From: Burkholderiaceae bacterium
Lineage (GTDB): Bacteria; Pseudomonadota; Gammaproteobacteria; Burkholderiales; Burkholderiaceae_B
NCBI GenBank assembly: GCA_017983955.1
Contig: JAGOAJ010000005.1
Coordinates: 1 to 64,000 of the forward strand
Direction of reading: 5' to 3'
DNA: 64,000 nt
Each line of letters opens with the position of its first letter. Positions within the stretch are counted from its first letter, which is position 1. Shown piece by piece: positions 8,191-16,823 of the stretch. A model generated the notes under the pieces. The model saw only the letters and a list, made by a program, of their open reading frames with translations. It made no database searches and was not told the DNA's origin. The translations under genes and the position numbers were made by a program.

Positions 8191-9699
8191 ATGTTATTTG
8201 AATACGGACTGGCAGGCCTGCTGATACGCACGGCGCTTAGGGTCCCCCATGATCCCGCCGTCGCTTACGGGGTAGATGTGGTTGCCACCTACGAACAATT
8301 ACTAACCAGAGCCGCCAGCCTGTCAGGTCGCTTCCAAGCCCTGGGCATCAAGCCCGGCAGCCGGGTTGCCATCCTGATGAAAAACCACCCAGCTTGGCTG
8401 GAAATCATGTTCGGTTGCTGGCACGCCGGCCTGGCAGTAGTGCCTATAAACGTCAAACTGCACGCCAAGGAAGTCGCCCACATCCTGCAGGACTGCACAC
8501 CGGAACTCATGTTCTTTGATGCAGACAACCCCGCAGCTACAGCCGCCTTGCAAAGCGTCCCTGGCACACAAGGGATAGCCATAGATACACCAGACTATCA
8601 GGCCTTGTTCACCCAGCCGACAGCACCAGCAGTACCTATAGAACTGTCGGCATTGGCCTGGCTGTTCTATACCAGCGGCACCACAGGAAGGCCCAAAGGG
8701 GCCATGCTAAGTCACGCCAACCTGTTGGCCATGTCGCTGAACTACAGCGGCGACGTAGAGCCCGAAGGCGTGGGTCGCCAACTGCTGCATGTAGCACCCA
8801 TGTCTCACGGTTCCGGGCTTTATATGCTGCCCCATGTACTGCATGGCTCGTTGCAAATATGCCCTGTATCCCGCGGCTTCGACCCCCACGAAACCGAGCA
8901 GTTACTGAACACCTACGACAAGGTCAGTCTGTTCGCAGCACCCACCATGATCACCCGCCTGCAAGCTACGGCCCAGAGTACCCTGCCCGGCCTGCACACC
9001 CTGGTCAGCGGCGGCGCCGCGATGTATGTCAGCGACACCCTACGCTTTATCGAACAATTTGGCCCTCGCCTGGCGCAAATCTATGGTCAGGGCGAAACTC
9101 CCATGACCATAAGCTCCATGCCCAAGTCGATGCACTCCGTGTCCCACCCCCACGCCATGGCACGCCTAGCATCCTGCGGAGTCGCGCAAACCGGCATGCA
9201 GGTCAGAGTCGTTGATGCCCAAGGCGCCACCCTGCCCGCCAATGAAATCGGTGAAATCATCGTGCGCGGCCCCACCGTCATGACTGGCTATTGGAACTTA
9301 CCGGAAGCAACAGCGACAGCACTGAATAACGGCTGGCTGCAAACCGGCGACCTGGGCACCTTCGATGCGGATGGCTTCCTGACCCTGAAAGCTCGCAGCA
9401 AGGAAGTGATTATCAGCGGCGGGTCGAATATTTACCCACGCGAAGTCGAGGAAGCCCTGTTGCTACACCCTGCAGTCACCGAGGTGTCGGTCGTCGGCCA
9501 TCCCGACCCAGACTGGGGCGAAGTCGTTGTGGCCTGCTTGGTAGCCAGTGGCGACCCCAAACAGCTGGAAGCCGAACTGGACCAGCTATGCCTGGATAAT
9601 ATCGCCCGCTTCAAGCGCCCTAAAAAATATGTGTTTTTAGATCAGCTACCTAAAAACGCAACCGGTAAGGTGCTTAAAGGGCAGTTGCACATATCGTGA
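8191..9699 (+). CDS. AMP-dependent acyl-CoA synthetase/ligase
   Basis: 502-residue ANL-superfamily enzyme that would adenylate a carboxylic acid and form its CoA thioester. P-loop motif FYTSGTTGRPKGAM (about 165-180), A5-type motif YGQGE (usual YGxTE, so Thr to Gly here), GYWNLPEAT, the hinge TGDLG and the catalytic lysine in PKNATGKVLK near the C-terminus are all present. ATG 8191 with SD AGGAAC is preferred to an earlier in-frame start inside the SDR gene. Last gene of the operon; its stop directly abuts the stop of the convergent LysR gene. CoA activation after uptake and oxidation is the inferred role. Confidence 0.92.
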   Translation: MLFEYGLAGLLIRTALRVPHDPAVAYGVDVVATYEQLLTRAASLSGRFQALGIKPGSRVAILMKNHPAWLEIMFGCWHAGLAVVPINVKLHAKEVAHILQDCTPELMFFDADNPAATAALQSVPGTQGIAIDTPDYQALFTQPTAPAVPIELSALAWLFYTSGTTGRPKGAMLSHANLLAMSLNYSGDVEPEGVGRQLLHVAPMSHGSGLYMLPHVLHGSLQICPVSRGFDPHETEQLLNTYDKVSLFAAPTMITRLQATAQSTLPGLHTLVSGGAAMYVSDTLRFIEQFGPRLAQIYGQGETPMTISSMPKSMHSVSHPHAMARLASCGVAQTGMQVRVVDAQGATLPANEIGEIIVRGPTVMTGYWNLPEATATALNNGWLQTGDLGTFDADGFLTLKARSKEVIISGGSNIYPREVEEALLLHPAVTEVSVVGHPDPDWGEVVVACLVASGDPKQLEAELDQLCLDNIARFKRPKKYVFLDQLPKNATGKVLKGQLHIS

Positions 9700-10608
9700 T
9701 CAAGCTTGGGCGCCACGACAAATTCCATCCCAAATGTGGCGCACATGCTTGCGACGATTGCTTTGCGCAATAAAGGCAATGACATCTACCTCTCGGGACC
9801 AGACTTGACCCGGGGTGTCATCCAGCATTTCCAACTCTTGCCCACCATCCTGCAGCACTGACGCATCGGTCAGCCAAGCAACACCCAGCCCTTGCTGAGC
9901 GGCAACTGACAAGGTTGATGACATGGCCGATTCAAACGTCTTGGCATAGTGCAAGGTGTTTTCAGACTCATCCAGTATCTGTTTTACCACCTTGTAAAAA
10001 TAAGATTGTTGTGAATAAGCCAATAATGGGACGGGCTGCTTCACACTGCCAGGAAACATAAAATCGCCTTGTGACAGCAACTTTTTAGAACCATATGGTG
10101 CCAAGGTCTCTGTACTTATCACAGTGCGTTCATACTGCCCATCCTCTAGATTAAAAGCCGGATACAGTGGGTAGTTATAGGAAATCAGGATATCTGTCAG
10201 GCCTGCGGTAAATGCCGATGTGGTTTCTAAAATATTCCCCACGGTAGTAACGCATGCGCTATCGGTGCCTTCGGACCAGTGCCGCCACCAACGAGGTAAA
10301 TTGGTTGATGCCAACACATAGGTAGAAGCAATTCTGACGGTCTGAGTGGACTTGGATGGCGCCAGGTCGGCACGTACATCCTCGAGCTGATTGGTAATAT
10401 CCAGGCTGGCACGGTAAAGATTACGGCCATCGGGTGTAAGTTCGACCGGATACACACTGCGATCGATTAGCTTGGTCCCTACCCAGTGCTCCAGGCTTTG
10501 TATCCTTCGGCTGAATGCTGCTTGCGAACTATGTCGATAATCGGCGGCCTGCGTAAAACTGCCATTCTCGACTAGCGCAATAAAATCATAAAGCCATTTT
10601 GTGTCCAT
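9700..10608 (-). CDS. LysR-family transcriptional regulator
   Basis: 302-residue LTTR: N-terminal winged HTH (WLYDFIALVENGSFTQAADY) and a C-terminal effector-binding half. The ATG at 10608 matches the family's usual N-terminus; an in-frame start at 10641 would add 11 unrelated residues. It is the last gene after the dialkylglycine-decarboxylase/ABC importer operon (36 bp past the ATPase stop) and shares its strand. In Burkholderia cepacia DgdA is controlled by the LTTR DgdR; here the gene is at the distal end instead of divergent. A T-N11-A palindrome upstream of dgdA (15264-15278) is a candidate binding site. Confidence 0.9.
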   Translation of the reverse strand: MDTKWLYDFIALVENGSFTQAADYRHSSQAAFSRRIQSLEHWVGTKLIDRSVYPVELTPDGRNLYRASLDITNQLEDVRADLAPSKSTQTVRIASTYVLASTNLPRWWRHWSEGTDSACVTTVGNILETTSAFTAGLTDILISYNYPLYPAFNLEDGQYERTVISTETLAPYGSKKLLSQGDFMFPGSVKQPVPLLAYSQQSYFYKVVKQILDESENTLHYAKTFESAMSSTLSVAAQQGLGVAWLTDASVLQDGGQELEMLDDTPGQVWSREVDVIAFIAQSNRRKHVRHIWDGICRGAQA

Positions 10609-10644
10609 GCTCAAGCACCGCGCTGCCCTGAAAGCTGACACCGC

Positions 10645-11379
10645 TTAATAGGTAAGGATTTTTGATAAAAACTGCCTGGCTCTGTCGGATAGCTGATCAG
10701 CTCCATCGAAAAAAGCCTCTTTGGAGCAGTCCTCAACCAAGCTGCCTTGATCCATGAAAATAACACGGTTAGCCACCTTACGCGCAAACCCCATTTCATG
10801 GGTTACTACTATCATGGTCATACCTTCATTTGCCAGTGCAACCATAACGTCTAAAACCTCATTAACCATTTCCGGGTCCAAGGCCGATGTAGGTTCATCA
10901 AACAACATGGCCACCGGATCCATGGCTAGCGCACGGGCAATCGCAACACGCTGCTGCTGCCCACCCGAAAGCTGAGCCGGGTAGCGGTCCTTCAGCGCCA
11001 AAAGACCTACCCTATCCAATAAGGCCTGGGCCCGGCCAACTGATTCTTCCATTGATCGATTCAGCACTTTTCTTTGGGCCAACAGCAAATTCCCCATCAC
11101 CGTTAAATGCGGGAACAGCTCAAAATGCTGAAAAACCATCCCTATACGCGCCCGTAGCTTCGGTAGGCCAGCACCAGCTTTACTAACAGAGACCCCATCA
11201 ACCAGGACTTCGCCTTGTTGGAAAGGCTCTAAGCCATTAACCGTCTTAATAAACGTGGACTTGCCTGAGCCTGACGGCCCACATACCACGACCACTTCGC
11301 CCTTCTGGATGACGGCTGTGCAGTCTTTCAGCACCTGACTATCACCAAACCACTTACTTACACCGTTGAACTCAATCAC
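10645..11379 (-). CDS. Polar amino-acid ABC transporter ATPase (GltL/GlnQ-type)
   Basis: 244-residue cytoplasmic ATPase energising the two permeases encoded upstream. Walker [10 protein letters not shown], signature [15 protein letters not shown] and Walker [16 protein letters not shown] are intact, with the usual H-loop (VVTHEMG). The frame is open to a TTG at 11418, but a GTG at 11379 preceded by AGGAGT gives the family's typical N-terminus ([12 protein letters not shown]), so I place the start there; translation from 11418 would overlap the permease stop by 4 bp and is the alternative. Part of the DgdA operon. Confidence 0.93.
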   Translation of the reverse strand: MIEFNGVSKWFGDSQVLKDCTAVIQKGEVVVVCGPSGSGKSTFIKTVNGLEPFQQGEVLVDGVSVSKAGAGLPKLRARIGMVFQHFELFPHLTVMGNLLLAQRKVLNRSMEESVGRAQALLDRVGLLALKDRYPAQLSGGQQQRVAIARALAMDPVAMLFDEPTSALDPEMVNEVLDVMVALANEGMTMIVVTHEMGFARKVANRVIFMDQGSLVEDCSKEAFFDGADQLSDRARQFLSKILTY

Positions 11380-11414
11380 ATCACTACTCCTGGGGGCAAA
11401 TACAAAGTGCTCTG

Positions 11415-12101
11415 TCAAACTTGAAGCGCTGTCTGACGCGTTCCCTTCCCAAGGTAGCGAACTAGCGACGACAACACGATGCTGACGATTAGATAGACCA
11501 ATGCCACAAATAAATACGGGATAACCAAATCGCCATCGCGCTGACCGATCTTGGACGCAGCACCTAGAAAATCAGTACCTGAAATAACGTAAACCAATGA
11601 CGTATCCTGGAACAGCACAATCAACTGTGTAAGCAGCACGGGCGCCATATTGCGTAATGCCTGTGGCAAGATCACATAGAACATGCGTTGGACAGGCGTC
11701 AGACCTAGTGCCAAGGCAGCGCTCCACTGTCCCTTGTGCAAGGACTGGATGCCAGAGCGGATAATCTCGCAAAAATACGCCGCTTCAAACAATATGAAGG
11801 TGATAATCGCGGTGCGCTCCGGCCCCACTTTTACGGGCCTAGGTGCCCCAATCAAACCTTGCAGCATCATGGGAAACAGAAAAAACACCCAGAACAAAAC
11901 CAGGAGTAAAGGAATGGAACGGATTAAATCGACGTAAAGCCCCGCAAGAGAGCTCACAAGCCTAAACCGCGATAACCGACACAACGCTAGCAATAGGCCA
12001 AAAGCAGCCCCGCCAGTAAATGCAATAGCAGTCAGTTCAACGGTATAGCGCAAGCCTTTTGCAAGATAATCGCCATTATTCAATATGATGCTTAAATCCA
12101 T
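11415..12101 (-). CDS. Amino-acid ABC transporter permease (GltK-like)
   Basis: 228-residue inner-membrane permease of the His/Glu/Gln/Arg family with about five spans. The EAA-type loop that docks the ATPase is visible as [20 protein letters not shown] (about residues 136-155). SD GGAGCAGGAT precedes the ATG, 13 bp after the first permease. With its neighbours it forms a complete GltIJKL-like importer whose specificity may have shifted toward the substrate of the linked decarboxylase. Confidence 0.93.
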   Translation of the reverse strand: MDLSIILNNGDYLAKGLRYTVELTAIAFTGGAAFGLLLALCRLSRFRLVSSLAGLYVDLIRSIPLLLVLFWVFFLFPMMLQGLIGAPRPVKVGPERTAIITFILFEAAYFCEIIRSGIQSLHKGQWSAALALGLTPVQRMFYVILPQALRNMAPVLLTQLIVLFQDTSLVYVISGTDFLGAASKIGQRDGDLVIPYLFVALVYLIVSIVLSSLVRYLGKGTRQTALQV

Positions 12102-12114
12102 AGTTATCCTGCTC

Positions 12115-12846
12115 CTACCTAACCACTAAGCCAGTAATTTTCATACGGCTTGCATACCATGCCGAAAACCGATTGGCGCTATAAGCAATCACGATATAAG
12201 CGAAAGTCGCCACCAAAAACGCCTCGAAGTACGCAAAGGTAGTTTCCCCAACTTCCCGCGCTCGGAAAGTCAGTTCTGCGAACCCTATAGTCATGGCAAT
12301 GGATGAGTTCTTAATCAGATTCATCATTTCACTGGTCAGGGGAGGCAAGATAATACGAAAGGCCTGCGGCAATACAACATGCCTATACGCCTGTATGGGT
12401 GTCAATCCAAGCGCCTGAGCCGCAGCCATAGCACCGGCAGACAAAGACTGTATCCCCGAGCGTACCTGCTCGGTAATTCTTGCCGATGTAAACAAGCCCA
12501 AGCAAACACTAGCTGCCAAAAATTGGACAACCAGCGTATTTGTAGAGACTACCCAGCTTTTAAGCGGGCCCCAAAGCTCGGGAAGTATGAAGTACCAAAG
12601 GAACAATTGCACAATCAGTGGCACGCCTCTGAATACCTGTACATAAACTAACGAGAACAGTCGCGGAATTCTGCCATGCAACGTACGCATGACGCCCACG
12701 AAAGTACCCAGAAACAAAGCAATGACCCCACTGACCAGTGACAAACATAAGGTCCATCCAATACTGATTAAGAAGAGCCACCAATAGGTTTCCCCGTAAA
12801 TCTCAGAGGTTTGCAGCAGCAGCCCCCAATTCCATTGATGGTTCAT
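12115..12846 (-). CDS. Amino-acid ABC transporter permease (GltJ-like)
   Basis: 243-residue inner-membrane permease; the longer of the pair, as GltJ is relative to GltK in E. coli. EAA loop AQALGLTPIQAYRHVVLPQA lies at about residues 155-175. The start ATG 12846 has SD GGGAG; the extra nine codons of the upstream GTG are not needed. It follows the binding-protein gene after 73 bp that hold a strong stem-loop. Confidence 0.93.
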   Translation of the reverse strand: MNHQWNWGLLLQTSEIYGETYWWLFLISIGWTLCLSLVSGVIALFLGTFVGVMRTLHGRIPRLFSLVYVQVFRGVPLIVQLFLWYFILPELWGPLKSWVVSTNTLVVQFLAASVCLGLFTSARITEQVRSGIQSLSAGAMAAAQALGLTPIQAYRHVVLPQAFRIILPPLTSEMMNLIKNSSIAMTIGFAELTFRAREVGETTFAYFEAFLVATFAYIVIAYSANRFSAWYASRMKITGLVVR

Positions 12847-12873
12847 AACGCTCCCTTGTGCAACTAACGACAT

Positions 12874-12895
12874 CCGGGCCGCATACGCAGCCCGG
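12874..12895 (-). repeat. Intercistronic stem-loop after the binding-protein gene
   Basis: CCGGGCCGC (12874-12882) pairs with GCAGCCCGG (12887-12895) around a 4-nt loop: nine base pairs, one of them a G-U in the minus-strand transcript. No T-run follows, so it is more likely an mRNA-stabilising or partial-attenuation hairpin between the GltI-like and permease genes than a full terminator. Confidence 0.5.
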
Positions 12896-12919
12896 TCACT
12901 ACTAGGCCATGCTGATCAC

Positions 12920-13816
12920 TCAGGCGCCTATATCGTTAGGATTTTTCATCAGCTCACGCAACTCGTCTGACATGGGGACATTCAAGTTGACGTTATTGGG
13001 CGGGATGGGGCGTGTAAACCACTTATCATAAATTTCTGAAAATTTGCCGCTTTTGAAAGTGTCGGTCAGAACCTGATCGGCAAACTGCTTAAACTCTGGG
13101 TCACTTTTCCGTATCATGATTGCATAGGGCTCTGTGGACAGAAAAGACCCGACAAATGCATAGGCGTCAGGATCCCCTGACTCGGCACGCAAGCTGGACA
13201 GCAAAATATCATCGGTAGAGAACCCATCGACACGACCGTTCTTTAATAACAAGAAGTTCTCGGCGTGATCTTTGCCATACACCAACTCAAAGTTCAGTTT
13301 GTCATCATTACTTGTCCTCTGGACCGCCTTGATATTGTTGGTGCCTATCGTTACCGCAATCTTCTTACCCTTCATATCCTCTAAAGACTTGAATCCGGAA
13401 TCTACTCTGGCAATCACTTTAGTGCCAGTCACATAGGTGGTGAATAGAAAATCTACAACCTTGCGACGCTCTGCCGTGTTGGTCGTAGATCCACACTCCA
13501 GATCAATAGAGCCATTTCCTAGCAGCGGTATCCTGTTTGACGCAGTCACGGGCTGATACTCGATCTTAAGATCCTGCATGCCCAGTTTGCCTTTGATCTG
13601 ATCAACGATCTCCATGCACAGATCCAAAGCAAAACCAGCGGGCTGGTGTTGACTATCCAGAAAAGAAAAAGGCACAGCCGTTTCACGATACCCCAGGACA
13701 ATTTCACCGGATGACTTTATCTTTTCAAGCGTTCCAGAGTCTTGCTGCGCAGCGACAGGCAAAACAGCGGTAGAAAGAAACAACCCAAGTACACCTGCAC
13801 CCATTATTCGTTTCAT
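12920..13816 (-). CDS. Amino-acid ABC transporter substrate-binding protein (GltI-like)
   Basis: 298-residue periplasmic protein with signal peptide (cleavage about after LPVAA). It keeps landmarks I know from E. coli GltI: GYRETAVPFSFLD near the start of the mature protein, NRIPLLGNGSIDLECGSTTN in the middle, and FTRPIPPNNVNLN near the C-terminus. These include the arginines and Ser/Thr that hold the amino-acid carboxylates. An acidic amino acid is therefore the default ligand, but the operon also encodes a dialkylglycine-decarboxylase homolog, so a related amino acid is possible. SD GGAG before the ATG. Confidence 0.92.
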   Translation of the reverse strand: MKRIMGAGVLGLFLSTAVLPVAAQQDSGTLEKIKSSGEIVLGYRETAVPFSFLDSQHQPAGFALDLCMEIVDQIKGKLGMQDLKIEYQPVTASNRIPLLGNGSIDLECGSTTNTAERRKVVDFLFTTYVTGTKVIARVDSGFKSLEDMKGKKIAVTIGTNNIKAVQRTSNDDKLNFELVYGKDHAENFLLLKNGRVDGFSTDDILLSSLRAESGDPDAYAFVGSFLSTEPYAIMIRKSDPEFKQFADQVLTDTFKSGKFSEIYDKWFTRPIPPNNVNLNVPMSDELRELMKNPNDIGA

Positions 13817-13869
13817 GGCATTTATCTCCGTAATAATTATTTTATAAATCTGTTTTAGCCCTTAACTAC

Positions 13870-15195
13870 CTACTTACTGAACGAGCGTTTTGTCATTTCA
13901 TCCAGCGCTTCCTTCAGCGACTCGTCAAGAATCGCAACCCCTCTATCAATCTCTGCGTGCGTAATCGTTAGTGGAGGCGCAATGCGCCAGACCGAACCAC
14001 GCTCGGCACGTCGCTTGATGTTCATGCTCAAGCCCTTCTGGAAGCACTTTGCTGTAGTCACCGCGCCCAAATCCAGCGCGGGCTCCTTGGTTTCACGGCT
14101 CTTGACCAGTTCGACTCCCAGCAACATGCCTTCGCCACGAACATCTCCGATCTGTTCGTACCTATCTTGCATTTCCAGCATGGCTTTACGTAAATAGGCG
14201 CCCATAACCCTTGAGCGCTCGACCAATTGCTCTTCTTCCAGGACCTTAAGAACAGCCAGCCCTATACATGCTGGCAAAGGATCAGACACATGGCTGGTAT
14301 AAAAACTAAACCCTTTTCCGAAGATATCTTCTTCGATATCCGGGCGAGTGACCGTTGCCGCCAAAGGCAAGCCTCCTCCTAGCGTCTTGGACACAGCCAT
14401 AACATCGGGTGTAACACCAAACATTTCAGCCGCAGTTTTATAACCTATCCTGCCAAATGCCGTCTGAGCTTCGTCAAAAATAAGCAGCATATCGCGCTCA
14501 TCCGCGGCACGTCTTAGCGCTTGCATGAACGACTTAGGCGGGACCAGAACCCCGCCCGCGCTTATGACTGGTTCCATAATGATTGCTGCACGCTGACCTG
14601 TAGAGGCCATATCAAACATCTTGAGGCTGATCTCCAAGCACTGCAAAGCGGACTCTTCGGCGCTCATGCCCTTAATATACGGTCGGTATGAGTGTGGTTC
14701 GGGGAACAGAAATATCCCAGGGGGTGGCACCCCATAACCTTTTCTGTCACTAGCAAACGAAACGGGACTGGTCCCGCCTGTCACGCCATGCCACGAACCG
14801 CCCGCGGCCAGTACTTCAAAACCACCCGTATACATTTTGGCGATACGTAGTGCGGCCTCGTTACTTTCAGCACCAGTATTGATAAATAAAGACTTAGTCA
14901 GGCCGGCAGGCATCCAGTCATTGGCTACTTTACGTGCCAATTGGGCGACAACTTCTGGAATCATGCCGCTGAAAAAATGGTAAGCATTCTCACCCGCCTT
15001 GGTTACTGCCTTGACTACCTCGGGATGATTATGTCCCAACGTCGCACACATCTGACCCGAGGTGAAATCAAGAATTTCACGCCCCGTATCGTCATATACA
15101 ACGGACCCACGAGCCTTACAGAAAAGATTGGGGAAGACATCCCCGCCGTATCTTAATAAATACTCACCTGCGGCATCACGTAGATCTTGATTCAT
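13870..15195 (-). CDS. dgdA: 2,2-Dialkylglycine decarboxylase-like class III aminotransferase
   Basis: 441-residue PLP enzyme. Compared from memory with B. cepacia DgdA it shares FTSGQM (the substrate-binding Gln), STGAESNEA-like NTGAESNEA, the PLP-stacking Trp in GSWHG, DEAQTAFGR, SKTLGGGLPLAA with the PLP lysine, FYTSHVSDPLPA, and RIAPPLT with the carboxylate-binding Arg. DgdA decarboxylates 2-aminoisobutyrate, isovaline and similar amino acids to ketones, then transaminates pyruvate. One change is visible: DgdA has Met after HG in the Trp motif, here Val. ATG 15195 with SD GGAG is used. First gene of an operon with its own amino-acid importer and LysR gene. Another omega-aminotransferase is the alternative. 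Confidence 0.8.
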   Translation of the reverse strand: MNQDLRDAAGEYLLRYGGDVFPNLFCKARGSVVYDDTGREILDFTSGQMCATLGHNHPEVVKAVTKAGENAYHFFSGMIPEVVAQLARKVANDWMPAGLTKSLFINTGAESNEAALRIAKMYTGGFEVLAAGGSWHGVTGGTSPVSFASDRKGYGVPPPGIFLFPEPHSYRPYIKGMSAEESALQCLEISLKMFDMASTGQRAAIIMEPVISAGGVLVPPKSFMQALRRAADERDMLLIFDEAQTAFGRIGYKTAAEMFGVTPDVMAVSKTLGGGLPLAATVTRPDIEEDIFGKGFSFYTSHVSDPLPACIGLAVLKVLEEEQLVERSRVMGAYLRKAMLEMQDRYEQIGDVRGEGMLLGVELVKSRETKEPALDLGAVTTAKCFQKGLSMNIKRRAERGSVWRIAPPLTITHAEIDRGVAILDESLKEALDEMTKRSFSK

Positions 15196-15263
15196 GACCA
15201 CTCCATGGATAAAAGCTGATAAACAATGAAATCATTATCAGACCCACAGAGCTATAGAGTCCA

Positions 15264-15278
15264 ATGCAAATATTGCAT
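15264..15278. promoter_or_regulatory. LysR-type T-N11-A palindrome upstream of dgdA
   Basis: ATGCAAATATTGCAT has perfect 6-bp arms around ATA and contains T-N11-A, the core of LTTR recognition boxes. It lies 69 bp upstream of the dgdA ATG, the distance expected for an activation box, and the same operon ends in a LysR gene. Predicted site only. Confidence 0.45.
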
Positions 15279-15322
15279 AGCCCTTGTGCTAAAGCGTTAT
15301 GGATTTATGCCAGTTATCATAG

Positions 15323-15347
15323 GGAATAGAAGTCTCGCTTCTATTCC
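15323..15347 (+). repeat. Perfect 10-bp inverted repeat before the FMN reductase gene
   Basis: GGAATAGAAG (15323-15332) and CTTCTATTCC (15338-15347) are perfectly complementary around TCTCG, followed by TTT. The element sits 28 bp upstream of the FMN-reductase start in the divergent gap with dgdA. It could be an operator or a leader hairpin; the short T-run makes a strong terminator unlikely. Confidence 0.5.
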
Positions 15348-15375
15348 TTTACTAATATCCTAAGGTTTAAGCATC

Positions 15376-15948
15376 ATGGCACTGAAGTTACACGTGATTA
15401 TCTGCAGCACCCGACCTGGCCGTGTGGGCCCAGCCGTTGGGCATTGGTTCAACGAATACGCAAGCCAGAATTCCGAATTCGACGTTAACCTGATTGATCT
15501 GGCCGATTTCAGCCTACCGCTGTACGACGAAGTCCATCACCCGGCCACCACCATCTATGAAAAGGCGCACACAAAGGCCTGGAGCGCCAGCGTGGCGGCA
15601 GCCGATGCCTATGTATTTGTGACGCCCGAGTACAACTTTGGCCCACCGCCTTCGTTTGTGAACGCGCTGAACTATGTGTACAAAGAATGGAACTACAAGC
15701 CATGTGGCTTCGTTAGCTATGGTGGCGTTTCAGGCGGTTTGCGGGCGGTGCAGCTGGAAAAACAGTTGGTGACCACCCTGAAAATGATGCCCATGGTGGA
15801 AGGTGTGGCCATGCCTATGGTGGCTACCTTGTTTGACGAGCACAAACAATTGCAACCTACTGACCCCATCATCCACTCAGCGGGCGTAATGCTCAATGAA
15901 CTGCATCGCTGGACGATAGCGCTGAAAGCCATGCGGGATCAGGCCTAA
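15376..15948 (+). CDS. NAD(P)H-dependent FMN reductase family protein
   Basis: 190-residue flavodoxin-fold reductase. The FMN phosphate-binding segment ICSTRPGRVGPAVGHWF lies at about residues 9-25, and TPEYNFGPPPSFVNALNYVY (about residues 79-98) is the family signature for quinone/azo/chromate-type flavin reductases. Cytoplasmic, reduces FMN or quinones at NAD(P)H cost. Stand-alone gene divergent from dgdA; a perfect inverted repeat precedes it. Physiological acceptor unknown. Confidence 0.9.
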   Translation: MALKLHVIICSTRPGRVGPAVGHWFNEYASQNSEFDVNLIDLADFSLPLYDEVHHPATTIYEKAHTKAWSASVAAADAYVFVTPEYNFGPPPSFVNALNYVYKEWNYKPCGFVSYGGVSGGLRAVQLEKQLVTTLKMMPMVEGVAMPMVATLFDEHKQLQPTDPIIHSAGVMLNELHRWTIALKAMRDQA

Positions 15949-15980
15949 GTCTTAACTATGCGCCTTGTGCGCCATGCTGC

Positions 15981-16610
15981 TTAGTCAACGTGGCGCTGGC
16001 CGCCATAATTACGGCGGTAGATCTCCGGGCCCATCGCTTGTATTTGCTGCTCTACCATGACGTCGAAAGGCTGCAAAACAGGCGAAAAATCTTGTTCTGG
16101 CTCTAGCGCGCTTAGGGTCCGGACTATGGCTTCTATCGTTGACACGGCGGCGGCTTGACTGGTGTTGCGTACCCGATAGGTGGACGGTGCACCCGTCGCC
16201 AGGCTTAAGCGCGGTAAGGTGTTTAGCAGCGGGTTCGCGGCCAACACTTGACGAGCCTTACGCCAGGTGCCGTCTGGCACGACCAACAACCTGGTATCGT
16301 CAGCGCTGCCGGGGTCCAATGGCTGAGGTGCTTGCGCGTTATCCCCAGGGAATAATAAAAAGGCGGAAGTATATGTCAGCAGCAGTTCGGTCAGTTGCGG
16401 GAAGTGTTCGCCCACCAGTAGTTGCGCCCGCTGCAAGCCCAACGCCGCCAACCGCCCGGTATTCAAAGGGTGCTTATGTTCATCCGGGTGTTGCAGAATC
16501 AGAACGTGGGTGCGGTTAGACACCCTGCTGACATGGGCGCACAGGCAGTGAGACACTGGCCGCAGGCAACGTTCGCAACGTGGCCTGGATGAAGCGTGTA
16601 ATTCAGACAT
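15981..16610 (-). CDS. DTW-domain protein, tRNA-uridine aminocarboxypropyltransferase-like
   Basis: 209 residues. A Cys cluster near the N-terminus (CERC, then CLC) and the DxTW motif (PDGTWRKAR, about residue 109) mark the TapT/TuaA-type DTW family, which transfers the 3-amino-3-carboxypropyl group of SAM onto tRNA uridine (acp3U). TYRVRNTSQAAAVSTIEAIV near residue 150 is also typical. It is convergent with the FMN reductase and not in an obvious operon. Confidence 0.85.
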   Translation of the reverse strand: MSELHASSRPRCERCLRPVSHCLCAHVSRVSNRTHVLILQHPDEHKHPLNTGRLAALGLQRAQLLVGEHFPQLTELLLTYTSAFLLFPGDNAQAPQPLDPGSADDTRLLVVPDGTWRKARQVLAANPLLNTLPRLSLATGAPSTYRVRNTSQAAAVSTIEAIVRTLSALEPEQDFSPVLQPFDVMVEQQIQAMGPEIYRRNYGGQRHVD

Positions 16611-16643
16611 CTAATAGTAAAAAATACACTAAATATATCCTAG

Positions 16644-16805
16644 CTATGTAGGATGTACGGATCGAAAACCGACGGAAATTCTGTTCCAGGCATTGATAGC
16701 GCAGATCAGCAAGGTCAGCTGGACCTTTTCTTCGTTGCTAAAGTACTTGCCTAGAACCCGCATACTAGCGGGTGATGCTTTAAATGGATCTAGCCTGGCT
16801 TGCAT
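16644..16805 (-). pseudogene. AhpD/carboxymuconolactone decarboxylase family remnant, internal deletion
   Basis: A 53-codon open frame has SD AGGAAT and ATG at 16805. It starts MQARLDPFKASPASMRVL, the usual N-terminus of AhpD-like alkylhydroperoxidase-family proteins, then jumps directly to EEKVQLTLLICAINAWNRIS, their usual C-terminal segment. The roughly 90 residues between, including the CxxC active site, are absent, yet the frame is intact. It begins 18 bp after the stop of the PRC-barrel gene. An in-frame deletion derivative is the simplest reading; a functional micro-protein cannot be excluded. Confidence 0.75.
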
Positions 16806-16823
16806 GGCAAATTCCTTTTTACC

